From the NCBI GenBank assembly GCA_000827265.1, contig KN834828.1, forward strand, positions 62,001 to 126,000: a DNA stretch of 64,000 nucleotides, given 5' to 3'. This stretch comes from Collybiopsis luxurians FD-317 M1 (taxonomy: Eukaryota; Basidiomycota; Agaricomycetes; Agaricales; Omphalotaceae). Below the pieces are notes generated by a model. It saw nothing but the letters and a program-made list of their open reading frames with translations. It did not search any database and had not been told where the DNA came from. Of this stretch, positions 36,002-47,500 are shown piece by piece. The position numbers and the translations under genes are program-made. Position 1 is the first letter of the stretch. Every line of letters starts with the position of its first letter.

Positions 36002-36011
36002 ACACTGTTAT
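36002..36011 (+). promoter_or_regulatory. Putative transcript 5' end / self-primer (R region)
   Basis: ACACTGTTAT begins about 35 nt after the TATA box and is the exact reverse complement of the PBS at 36436-36445. In Tf1/sushi elements the first bases of the mRNA fold back and prime minus-strand synthesis. The geometry here fits that mechanism. Confidence 0.6.
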
Positions 36012-36435
36012 TACCTGAACCACTATCTTGTTTGCTCACTTTTCTCTTTTTCCAATATCAGGTTTTGTATATTTCTTCTTCTGAATAACCAGTATGAACA
36101 CCTTGTAATGAATATACTGATTTTATGCACTAATGAAATCCTGCAATGTACTTTTGAGTACATTGCTCTTCCTGAAGACCCTCGACAATGTCTACACAGC
36201 ACTGTCTCAGGTTCATACTACAGCTGATCATCCTACATGTTGGGTTCTATCTACCTGCATATTGCTCTGCACATATCCCATCTTGACCACAGACTCTATT
36301 CAACAGGGAATTGTAGTCTCCTCTGCCAGACCCTGAGGAGTTCAACTCATAGTAATCCCCTCTGTTGTACAGCTACCTATCCCTCTATACACTTAAAATA
36401 CATCTTATCCTATCATTTGGCTCTGGTCTAACAAA

Positions 36436-36445
36436 ATAACAGTGT
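36436..36445 (+). promoter_or_regulatory. Primer-binding site, self-priming type
   Basis: ATAACAGTGT starts two bases after the LTR end. It does not resemble a tRNA 3' end (no TGG start) but is perfectly complementary to 36002-36011. The copy at 4636-4645 is identical. Confidence 0.65.
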
Positions 36446-36604
36446 CAAACTGTCATTGAGATATCTGGAGCTGATACAGAACCCAACCAACAAGGGGGAA
36501 GACAACCACACTCTACCCCAGTACAGAATGAGTCTTACTTCAGTCTGCCTTTGCAATGAGGCACGCTACATCATATGGCTGCTAGAGCTGCATCATGAGC
36601 TGCC

Positions 36605-38870
36605 TTGAGGCAAGCTCAGCATGCTCCTCTGGAAGAAGAAAACCCTTCCATGGGAGAAGAGTTGCCAGATTATGGCAGTGGTGCAACTGAGTATCATAGC
36701 AATCCATATGAGGTCCCCATGTTGGGATTTCCTATTCTGTATCCACCTCCAGGTGATACACCACCTAGAAGATCAGTTGCAAATCTGCAAAGAGTGGGAG
36801 AACCACATCATCGTCAATATACAGATTCTCCCACCAGAAGGTATAGCCTTCCATTACCTGTGGAAGCCTCACATACTTTGCACACTCCTGTCTTATTTAG
36901 ACAAGGATCAGTAATAGATACTCATGTGCCAAAAAGAAGAAGCACAACATTCAGATGTCTCCAGAAAGGTATACCAATTTGGAGATGTTCCAATTTTGGA
37001 AGGAAAGAGGTTGTACCCCTCTGAGGTCCCTACCAAAATTGTACTGCAAGGAGAAACAGAGAATGATGCACTCAAAAGGGTGTATGAAATAGGAGAGAAA
37101 TTTCTGTCACATGAAGATACACAAAAATGATGGAGTAAATCCTTTTCCCTGTTAACACCACCTTTGGGAGCACAATTGGAAGAACTTGTTCCTAGCTCCA
37201 AAACTATGTTGAGACTGTGGGACTTAATTTTACAAAATGAATGTACAGATTCCAAAGTTGAAAGGGTTATCAGGCATTTATTGTTCTCACTTAGGGGACA
37301 AGAAGTTTCTGAGATGGACTTTGGAGCATTGCATTTGCATTTTATTAATTCCATGATCAAACATCCTGATCAAATGATGCCGCAAGTTTATAATGGATTG
37401 TGTCATTCGAGTACACTCCAAAAGGATTTACAATGGATGTTTAATTTGTTGATGGACCCAGCACCAATGTTATGCATCAAACATGCCATGAGGTCTCAAC
37501 AAAGAGCAAGGAAGAATCCCATGGTGGACTACCCTCTCACTCTGTCCAAACACCATAAAGAGTCAAGGATGAGCACTGAGGCTACAAGGGTGTTTCGCAA
37601 GGTACAGGAGGTTCAAAATGGCCTTCTGCCAGATGAAGCCTGGTTGAATGGAAGCAACTATACAGAGGAGCATGCAGTGCAATTGAAAAATGCAAAATTA
37701 GCTAGAGTAGAATGGGAAGAAACTGCTCAGGGTTACAAATGTTCTCAGCTGCAACCCATATATGGCAAACATCATTCCTTGCAACTTCCATCAAAGATTG
37801 ATAAGCATTTTCTAATGCCTCTGGAAGAAGAAAAACCACATCAAATTCATGAAGATGGGGTTAGTTATGAATTTCAACCAATAAAGGAAATGGTTGACTT
37901 GCATAATCCACCAGAAGGATGGAAAGTATCAACCAAGGATATTAGACAAACTTTACAGCATGCTATTGATCAATTGATGACTAAAAGCAGTCTCAACAAT
38001 AGCAATTTATTGGAGGCTGAAAAGTTTTGGGAATGTTTCAGAAGAGATCAAGGATATACAGTGTTGGTTCATATAGTATACATGAATATTATGAAAGAAG
38101 AACCACCCATTTCACCCCAATTTGGGGAAAGAGGCACTCAAGCAATGATACCATCAGCAATGGAACAACATGAGATTGATGAAGACATTCATCTGCAAGG
38201 AGAAGTTTGTCCTGCATTCCAGGGAGAACTTGTGGAGTATCCATCTGGACCTCAAGATACAGAAGTTTCCCAAGGAGTGGGGACATTGAGTGCACAAATT
38301 CCCTATTATGGTAATAGTGAATACCAAGCTGTGGCAAATGATGTTCCAAATAGGAACAATGCAAAGGAGGTGTCTGCATTGTGGAAGCACAATTTGTCTT
38401 ATACCACCAACATGAGGCCACACAATGAGCAGTCAAACCAGACTGAACCAGACCTGGGTAGAAGAATTTGGCTGAACCAAGCTAGTTTTGTACCTGGTGG
38501 AAACACATTCCATGGGTGATGTATGCCACCTAGGTACCACCAGGAGCATGCCATCAGAGGACCAGGTTGAAATGTGTGGGAAATTCAGAATATACAGGAC
38601 ACCAGGCATTCCGGAATTCCACTTTCTAGTTAATATTTGGAACCCACAGATGCAAAAGTAACTTGTGGAATGAATCCCTTTGTCAATATGCATGTCCCAA
38701 TGGCCTGGGACTGGGGCAGAACTATTTTGTATGCTCCCCAAATGGGTAAAAGTGATGGGTTGATGGTGAAGGAAGGAAAGGCTCTGCTTCCAATGCAGAG
38801 CAAAAGGTCATATGGGGAAAGACTGTGCAAACCCAGAAAATTTAAATCCTCTGAAAGAACAGTCATGCAG
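36605..38870 (+). pseudogene. Chromovirus gag, element 1
   Basis: The capsid/nucleocapsid gene of the Ty3/Gypsy element, broken. A Pro/Arg/Ser-rich N-terminal frame (36605-37024) shifts frame near 36930. A TGA at about 37127 interrupts an otherwise continuous frame into the 451-codon ORF 37164-38519 (motifs LRLWDLILQNECT, STLQKDLQWMFNLLM, WLNGSNYTEEHA). After a stop, the frame at about 38780-38870 carries a CCHC zinc knuckle, CFQCRAKGHMGKDC, as expected at a gag C-terminus. The central folded domain resembles no standard capsid I can name, so only its position and the knuckle identify it as gag. It starts about 170 bp after the LTR and lies just before pol. Confidence 0.7.
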
Positions 38871-38879
38871 TGATTCAAC

Positions 38880-41800
38880 TCACAGAAAAAATACTTTTAG
38901 CAAGAACAAAGATCAAGAAAGATTTTCATTGATTGGTCTCTTGTGAAGAAATTCCCTCAAAATGTTTTGCAGCTAGAGCATCCCATACCATTAGAGCTCT
39001 TCAATGGGAAACCTATGTTGGCTGGCAAAATAACAAACTCCTTCCAAGATTCTATTAATTTTGCCAATGGCACAATCCATTTAGTCAAATTCCTAATCAC
39101 ATGACTACACCCTATGGTACCAATTGTATTGGGATTACCATGGCTTCAGGAATACAATCCAGATATAAACTGGGCTGATTTGTCCCTTATGTTTCAGGAA
39201 AGAAATGTGCATATTTCTGCTGCAATAGCAGAAGGAATAGTGTACAGGGAAGACATTATGCAAGAGGAAGCTAGAAGGGAGGTAGGAAAAGAATGGGATA
39301 ATGGGAATATAGAGACAGAAGGGTTGGATGTCAATATTGTAATAGGAGAAGGAGTGGATGTAAAGGAAGAAATAAAACACCTGGAACAGCCATCTGAGGA
39401 CCCAATTGTACTCAGAATAAATGACTGGTTATTATACACTGAGTGGATGCAGGGTTATAATGATGATTTGGACAAGTGGAGGAAGGAGTATCACATAAAT
39501 GATGCTAAATGTGGTTACTCTGAAAGGGTGCTAAAAGTGTGGATAGCACATTCTGAAGACTGTACCTCCAAACTCCCTTTACATAAACATACTCAATGAT
39601 GGATACAGAAACAAACAAGCAGTCTTCACCTGACTCCTGATATAAAACCTGTTCCAGAACAAGTGTTAAAGATCCTTTGTATACCAGCTCTGCAACAACA
39701 GAAGAAAAGGACTTGATGAGGGACTAAAGTTCAGTCAAAACAAGTGACTGTACAACAAAAGTCTAACCTGGAAATATAAGGAAAGCCTATTAGTATCATT
39801 GGTGCAGCTGCAATGGATTTGTTGTTACACAACAGAACACCAGCCTATATTGTTCATATTAAACTGTCAATTCAGGGCACAATGGAAGAAGTCGAGATGT
39901 TGTGGGCAGTGGAAGTGAAGGACCCTTCTTCCAAAAATGAGAAAGAAGAGGAGAAAAGGAAGGAAAGAGAGGAGCTCAAGAAGCATGTTCCTCTCCAATA
40001 TCAAGATTACCTTGACATTTTCTCATCAGGAGAAGCAAAAGAACTTCCACTGCATTGTCCATACGATATCCATATTGAGACAGAAGGAGATGCTATGCCT
40101 CCTATCAGGAAGCTATACAACATGTCGGAAGTAGAATTAAAGTCTCTCAAGGAGTATATCAATGACATGTTGGGGAAAGGGTTTATCCAATCTTCCAGCT
40201 CACCGGCAGGTGCTCCAGTCCTTTTTGTAAAGAAAAAAGATGGATCACTATGTCTTTGCATGGATTATTGAGCTCTCAACAGAATCACTCAGAAGAACTG
40301 TTATCCCCTTCCCTTGATTGGAACATTGGTAGATCAGCTATGCAAGGCCAAAGTCTTCGTGAAAATTGACCTGTGAGCAGGATACAACAATGTTTGTGTT
40401 GCAGATGGTCATGAATGGAAAATGGCATTTTGAACTTGTTACAAAGTGTATGAATATTTGGTGATGCCCTTTGGATTAACAAATGCTCCTTCCACATTCC
40501 AGTTTTTTATGAATGACATTTTCTATGATATGGTGGATGTGTGCATAGAAATCTATTTGAACAACATCCTTATCTACTCAATAGATGAAACTACTATGAA
40601 ACAGCTTTCTGCATGGCAAGCACAATGGTCAGAGTCCCTGTTGGGATATGATTTTCATATCAATTATTGTCTAGGTACCTTAAGGTCCAAGCTGGATGTG
40701 CTGACCCAATGTTGCGATGAGTGTAACATGGCAAACTCCAGAAGGGAGCAGATACTTATCCCTCCTGAATGATTAAATGCTAACATTATTATGAATGAAG
40801 AACTGTTAATAGCACAAGTATGAGATGCTCCACAGGACAAATATATTGGCAATGCACAGAAGACAATAGAGACAGAAGACAATTCTCAGTTCAAGTTTCA
40901 AGATGGGCTACTAAAACAAAAGCGCAGGATATATGTTCCAGACCATGGGATGCTACAAAGGGACATTCTCACTGCATACCATGATCATCCCCTGCGAGGA
41001 CACCCAGGAGAGAAGAAAACTAGGAAAATCATAAACCAAGTCTTCTTTTGGACAAATAGTTCAAGAGATATTCATTCATATGTGCAAAGCTGCCATCCCC
41101 GCACCCACACAAAAGCTAGACAGAACAAACCATATGGCAACTTAAAACCCCTTCCAATTGGTGAATGACCTTGGAGCTCAATCTCTGTGGACCATATAGT
41201 GCAACTTCTGAAAGCTGGAGAGGAAGAGTTTAATGCCATTTTGGTGGTGGTAGATTGTTTAATGAAACAAGCAATCTACATCTCTTGCCACACAATGGAT
41301 GATGCTGCCAAATTTGCAACCCTTTTTATACAACATGTATTCTCGAAACATGGTCTTCTGGTTGATATAGTTTCTGACCATGGAAGTCTATTCATATCTC
41401 AATTCTGGAAAGAACTCTGTAAAGCCTTAGGTATAGAAGTGAAATTATTCACAGCATACCACCTGCAAACTGATGGACAGATGGAATGTACCAATCAATC
41501 CCTTGAAAACTACCTACAAATTTACTGTTTGTATGATCAAGACAATTGGGATCTACTTCTTCTGTTAGCTGAATTTGTCTATAATAATACCCTTCATACA
41601 GCAACAGGAGTGACTCCATTCTTTGCAAATAAAGGATATCACCCATGTTTAACAATCAACTGGTCAGATGCAAGAGAATCCAAGGCAAATAGCTTTTCTT
41701 AAGGATTTGAGCAGCCTACAAGAGTATTTAAAGGAACAAATTCAAATTGTGCAAGAGAATGCAGAGCATAATTATAATCAAAAAAGGGAAGTACCACCAG

Positions 41801-42327
41801 ACTGGGAGAAAGGGCAGCAGGTGTGGCTTAATATGGAGAATGTACAAACAAGGAGGCCTATGAAGTAGCTGGATCACAAATGGACTGGTTCTTATACTAT
41901 TCTGGAGTGAATCAGAACACACACCTACTGTCTAGACCTTCCAGGGGAGTTATAGAAGATCTACAATGTATTCCATGTCAATTGACTACAATCACACTAC
42001 CCCAATCTGTACCAACAGGTTCTATCACCTCCTCCACCCATCCAAATTTGAAGAGAACTGGAACACAAGGTTGAGAAAATACTAGACAGTAGACCTATCA
42101 AAGGATGAAACACAGAAATTGAATACCTAATAAAATGGAAAGGATATGGAGAGAATTATAACTTGTGGATAGATTGGGAAAGCATTGCAGGAAGTGTAGA
42201 ACTGATCAAGGAGTGGCATGCAGAACATAACCACAAGTGCAAACCCCTTCCAGAGCACATTGCACAACTTGAACAAATGACCCAACAAGATGAAGAAGAG
42301 GAAGAGTTTTTACATGAAATGGAATGA
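38880..42327 (+). pseudogene. Chromovirus pol, element 1 (protease remnant, RT, integrase, chromodomain)
   Basis: Domains in order. The end of the protease/spacer contains PMVPIVLGLPWLQEYNPDI (39108-39165). RT follows (39813 to about 40600) with GAPVLFVKKKDGS, YLVMPFGLTNAPSTFQFF and the active-site strand altered to IYLNNILIYS. A deletion at about 40600 joins the RT palm directly to the end of RNase H (QLSAWQAQWSESLLGYDFHI). The integrase HHCC region is at 40950-41168, and the DDE core at 41187-41702 shows Asp in VVVDCL, Asp in VSDHGS and Glu in MECTNQS. A C-terminal chromodomain lies at 42120-42330 (EYLIKWKGYGENYN, then LWIDWESIAGSVELIKEW). Several TGA codons stand where arginine is expected (DY-stop-ALNRI, DL-stop-AGYNN). 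Non-functional. The chromodomain plus self-priming places it with Tf1/sushi chromoviruses. Confidence 0.85.
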
Positions 42328-42353
42328 CCCAATTGAAACAGGAACTTGAGTTT

Positions 42354-42366
42354 AAGAAGGGGGGTA
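42354..42366 (+). promoter_or_regulatory. Polypurine tract of element 1
   Basis: AAGAAGGGGGGTA lies 26 bp after the pol stop. It would prime plus-strand synthesis, yet no LTR follows: an antisense gene lies downstream instead. The equivalent position in element 3 (59750-59762) has the same motif. Confidence 0.6.
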
Positions 42367-42929
42367 AAATAACCTTTCCACTCTTGTTCCTTGTTCAACT
42401 TTCAACTCTTAACTTCTAACTTGTTCCTTTTCTATTACATTTTGTGTTATTCAAGTGATACTTACAGCCTTCAAAGGAAAACTTAAATCAAAAATGAAAT
42501 CTTCTAGTAACTTTTTTGTTGATATATATATACAAGACAGTAGGTTCAAAAGGTTACAAACACAACAAGCCAAGAGTTATCAAATATATAGAGTACAGTA
42601 CAAGAAATCCAAAAAAGAAGTTGACCAATACCCTGTAGGCAAATCTATTCTTCCAGATACCAAAGTTGTCTGATTTCATGAGGTGAAAGGAAAGGGCAAT
42701 CCATGTTAGGCCAATGCTCCTCTCTGAAGGTGTTGGAAACCAATTCATAGGTCAATAGGTCTTCACAGATCATATGAAAGATCTCATCACCTTTGACTCA
42801 GAGGACAGTAGGAAGGACATTGTTGCGAGAGGGAGAATAGGCAGGGGAGGAAGGAGTCATTGTGCTGTCAAGGATGGAGTTGTATGTGTAGGAAGGAGAA
42901 GTCTATGGCAGAATGAGGAGAGAGGAAAA
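42367..42929. other. Non-coding spacer after the polypurine tract of element 1
   Basis: AT-rich and CG-poor. No LTR-like sequence or gene is recognised. It separates the tract from the 3' end of the antisense gene. Confidence 0.4.
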
Positions 42930-44373
42930 TCATGAGGAATGAGCAGCAACTACCTGGTCTAGCTCATGATCCATGTTAAAGTCATCCCCTCCCTCCTCAT
43001 TCCCAGCATCCACTTCCTGTGGCACAACACTGTCATCCACAGCATCATCAATGCCCTCAGCATCAGAAGGCACAATAGAACTATATCCCGGAGGATTATC
43101 AACTTCACCTCCTTCAATCTCACCTTCCTGAATATCCATATTGTCCTGATCTCCTTCTTCCTCATGAATGTATTTGTACCAATCTTCCTCTGCCATAGCC
43201 TGCTCAGAAGTACCCATACCTTGGGAAGTTCCTATTGGATCTGTTTGAACACCTTGGTCTTCTGACTCAGGAGCAAACAATGGGGTGTCAAGGAAAGGAA
43301 AAGAGATGGCAGAAGAGTGAGCCCAATGGAAGGAGGATTGAAGCCTATGAACAGTATCCTGAGCATGGTTGATAAAGGATTCCATGCCCACCATTGAGGT
43401 GACTGGTATAGCAGGGGGATAAGGGATTTTGCATTGATTGCAGTGATGGGTTTCAATGAGGGAGGGATAAGTCAATAGAAGGGATTGGGAAGCAGGAATA
43501 GAGGAAAGGGGGGATAAAGGAACACTCTCACAGAGATAAGGAAGGGCAGAACAATGCTGCATTTGATACCAAAGGAGAACAGAGAGGGCTTGATCCTGAT
43601 GGGTGCAGAAGTTGGAATGCTCAATTTGGGAAGCTACATACAATGACTGAAGATACATGGAAGAAGTGCATCATATTAGCTTGTCAAGAAGGCCTTGAAG
43701 GTGTTCCAGGTGACTAGGGGTGTACGAATCAAGGTCCAGATGAACTATATCAGCCAGTACCCTGCAGATATGATGTAATCCCCTACCAAACTGGGAATGA
43801 TACAGGTGGAGGAAAGAAGATACATTAAGTTGACAAAGGTCCTGAATCCAATCAGAAATGACAGAAAGAGAGTGCAGGACCTGTTGATATTCCTGATCCC
43901 TGGTAGATAAGGTGTCATGAAGATGACTCTCTGTAGAAGAATCAAGATGAGCTCAAAGGGCAATGGTTTCATTTAAGAAATGGAGTTGGGACTTCATCTT
44001 CATCTTTCTGGATTCAACTGGGGAATGGGTCTGCTGAAGATTGGCCAAAGCTTCTCCCCATAATCCTACAGTCTCTTCCTGCTCCCTCAGCCACTTCTCC
44101 AACTGTTTCTTCTCCTCATGCAAACCCTGGTTGTCAAACTTCAACTTGCTGATATGCTCAGAAAGTTGTCCATAGTGGGAAAGCAAATCCTAGAGCAAAA
44201 GTTAGAAAGGAATAGGGGATTAGGAAAGGAAACAGGAATACCATAGAACCAAAGCGCTGTTCAAAATTTTCAACTTGCCAACAAAGCTCCTTAGTAACCC
44301 CCACTTCCTTTTGAACTTCTTCAAGTTCAATGAGATTCTTGCATTGAGATTCCATAATTGAATGTTGAGCCAA
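42930..44373 (-). pseudogene. Antisense coiled-coil gene carried by element 1
   Basis: On the strand opposite to pol, one frame runs about 460 codons with a canonical 52-nt intron (44190-44241, GTATTC to CTCTAG). Exon 1 (from 44373) and the next 75 codons form a heptad-rich coiled coil (LEEVQKEVGVTKELCWQVEN; KKQLEKWLREQEETVGLWGE). A middle part follows, then a strongly acidic C-terminus (EEEGDQDNMDIQEGEIEGGE) ending at 42930. Only two stops interrupt it, both TGA. I do not recognise the protein. Its position, just beyond chromodomain and polypurine tract and antisense, matches the gene pair in element 3. The true start may lie further right, where the element is broken at about 44400. Confidence 0.55.
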
Positions 44374-44413
44374 TAAGAGCTTAGTTGCATTGTTGAGATG
44401 TTGATTGAATTAC

Positions 44414-44514
44414 ATCCATATTGTCTAATGGTAAGGACACCTACAACTTGTAAAGTGTTCCTATGAGTTGTTTCACATTGGCAGGGTGATCTGAGTTTGA
44501 TTCTTAGTATAGAC
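44414..44514 (+). ncRNA. tRNA-like sequence with possible intron (pseudogene or SINE head)
   Basis: D-stem GTCT/GGAC with loop AATGGTAA. T-arm CTGAG, loop TTTGATT, then CTTAG, five pairs counting one wobble, with a B-box-like GTTTGATTC. Acceptor arms ATCCATA and TATAGAC, five of seven pairs. An anticodon-type stem CCTAC/GCAGG encloses about 43 nt starting AACTTGTAA, long enough for the loop plus an intron. The changes that break pairs are mostly transitions. It lies 13 bp from the pol stop of element 2. The anticodon cannot be fixed. Probably a tRNA pseudogene or tRNA-derived SINE. Confidence 0.4.
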
Positions 44515-44526
44515 AATGATAATATT

Positions 44527-47500
44527 TTATTTATTACCATCAAGTCCTAATTCATTATCATCATCTGTTTCCCACCAATCCCACTCACCATCTTCCACTT
44601 CATTGAAGTCCACCTCCTCAGATATTGGAAGGCCTAAGTGTGGAATTGAATTGAATATATAATCATTGTTCCAAATATTAGGTTCTTTGTCTAAATCCTC
44701 TACCAATGCATCTAATTGTTCTGCATTTAAATCAATTAATTTGTGAATGTTATCAGGCAGGACAATTGGTTAATATCAGGCCACATGCAGTAAGACTCAG
44801 AAAGCAGCCACCTTTTCCTTGATAACTGTTCCATCCATTTCTGCTACAATATATGTTCCCCCTTTAGTTTGGTGGATCACTATCATTGGACCACAATGTC
44901 GAGGATACATTTTTTGATCTAGATTCTTTTCTATTCCACTATTTTGAACCTGGACCAATTGTCCTGGTTTGAAATTCCAGTCTCTAATAGCATTCCTATA
45001 TTTCAATTCAAACAATCAAAGGTTTCATCATCTAGTTTCATCAACTCAGTTCATCATGTCTAATTCAAAAGCTCTGTGCTTGGATAGGGCTTGAGTGCAA
45101 TAGCCAATAAGTTCCTCTCTCAAAAGCACACAATTCAGAGGGTTTACCAGCCATGTCAACTCTACTATATCAAAAGATAAAAGTGGCTCTGCTCCCATTA
45201 CCAAGAAATATGGTGAACATCCAAAACCCTTTTGTGGAGTTACCAGGTTAGCCCATAAAATCATTTTTAGGAAATAGGTCCATTTAGCTACATCCCCTCC
45301 AGTCACTTAGACTAAGGCTTGTTGTAAATCTAAATGTGCCCTTTCTATCTTTCCATTTGCTTGCAAATTATATGGAGAAATATGAATACCTTGTATTCCA
45401 TATTTATCCCTTAACCATTCAAGCATTCTTTCATCTGCAGAGCATTATCCATTACAACTTCCTCTGGACATCCCCACGAACAGATAATGTCATCAAAGAA
45501 CCACTCTTGTAAAGTCCACACTTTCTCATGCTTAAGGACCCTAGCTTCTGACAAAGAAGATAAAGAATCCCTTCCATGTACAAGATATTGGCAACCATTA
45601 CTGGCTGGAGAAATGATCATCATATCAACATGAACTTTCTGAAATAAAGAAGGTGTATGTGTCAACACAGGTGATGTCTGAATAAGTCTCATTTGATGAT
45701 CCTGGCATGCTTGACAAGAAGAGATGTACCATTGTACATCTTTCTGCAAGCTGGGCCACCCAAATCATTTCTCAATTAATTCTTGCATTGTGAATACACC
45801 TTTAGACTATCATGTGCCAAATAGAGTGTTTGCATTCACTTATCACAATTGACTACTAATTGGGGCTGACTTTTATCATCAGACCTCCAATGATACAATC
45901 TACCTTTATCATCAACAAAGAATTTCTTGGCCTTCCTAATAAAGGAATTTACCTCTTTCTCGGACCAATCTGGGATCTTTTCCATGCTCAGATCAAGATG
46001 CCATTTTGTGTCCAGCCTCAAAATGGTGCTTTATTTCCTTGTCAAACTGTCATCCTTCTTCAGGCAAGAGGGTCTTGTGAAAAACAGACATTTTCATGCC
46101 TTTATCTTCATATAATTTATTGCATTTAAGCTTGAAAATATGTTCCTTGTCAATAATTTCTCGCGAGTTGTCTTCAAAGTCAGACTCATCTAATGCAGGA
46201 CTGGTAGTCAAGTATCCACTTCTTGTATCAATTTCATGTTTGAATTCATTGAAATCATAATGCACTTCAGTGACTCCTTCTGCCACCCTAAAGGTAATTG
46301 GTTCACCATTGTCTTCATCTACATAATCCTCTGGGTTTATAGGTGGGCTTGATGGTTGCCAACCCCCAGGCATAATACATGAGAGTCCATCTGAGCCATG
46401 CTTAAGTCCTTTAATATGGACCAGTTCAAACTGATGCTCAGAACAACTTCAGCAATTTTATCTTCAGGCATTTACCCTTCCTAAGTACACTTATGTCCAA
46501 TGACAATTGTCTCTTTGCAGCAAAGGTATGCCTTAGTACCTGAAAAGGTTCCACCAGCATATTTTACTTGTTGGACAATACATGTCAAATTTCAAAATAT
46601 TCCTACACAAAATAACAGATACCAGAATTCTTTGGAATGGTTTTGTATCCTCCTCCAGGTAGCTCATATTGAGTTGGTGGTCCTCTAACAGATACATTGT
46701 CAACATAGTGCCATGTTATGTGAGGAATCTCATCCCATAGAATATAAGTAACATCATCATGGAAAATGGATACTGAATTAGTCCATCTCATAGGTAGTTT
46801 AACTAGCCTATGTAGACTAAATGGCATTTGAAAGATCATCAAATCTCTTGAGGTAACATGCAATGGTCATTCATCATATCTAACATACATGTCTAGGGTT
46901 CCTCCACACATGCATCCAGCAAAATGCCTTGCAATGTCAGCTGTAGCAGGTGGAATTCCCAAATGTTGAGTTGTCACCTTATTCAATGGTTCCAGACTAT
47001 GGACAAGTTAGAGACTCTTTCCATCTTTCTTTACAATGCCAAACCATTTTGATCATAGCTTGCACTAGAGGGTTCATATGCTCCCACATCTATTTTTGAT
47101 TTAATGATTTTACATACTTCTTCAAATCTTCCAGGGGGAATGGGTATATTCCTTTTGACCCAAGGCTTATAAGACAAAATGGACATCTTTACAGGTGGAA
47201 AGAACTTCTCCTTAAATGTTCCTGCTTCCTCTGGACCCCAAGCAAATCCTATTTCTTGTATTTTCATAAAGTGATGCATTAGTTTTCATTCTTCAAGCCA
47301 CAAGAATCCTTCTCAATGCATTTTATTGATGATTTCCTTTCTTTCTTGTGAATAAGATGAACCAGCCTCAAATTTGGAGGATTAGGGGACAATTTGGGCA
47401 TTCCTTTTAAAGGGTCATCTGTAATTTCCCTTTTTACCCTGAATTCTTCTGGTAATTCAGCTTTAACAGGTCAGACTTTAATTGCAACCAGTTTGTATTT

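Larger units (their letters stand above)
35709..36433 (+). repeat. 5' LTR of chromovirus element 1
   Basis: 725 bp from TGTTATGCCCTA to GGTCTAACA. It has canonical TG...CA ends, and the same terminal sequences occur in the LTR at 55521-56218. It contains a TATA box (35967) and a GTTATTACCTGAAC block shared with the other LTRs here. The matching 3' LTR of this element was not found within the window. Confidence 0.8.

Noticed and set aside
36605..38519. A free-standing host gene of about 600 codons
   Set aside because: It lies between LTR/PBS and pol, ends in a CCHC knuckle, and a second copy with the same LTR and PBS exists at 2640-4650. It is retroelement gag.
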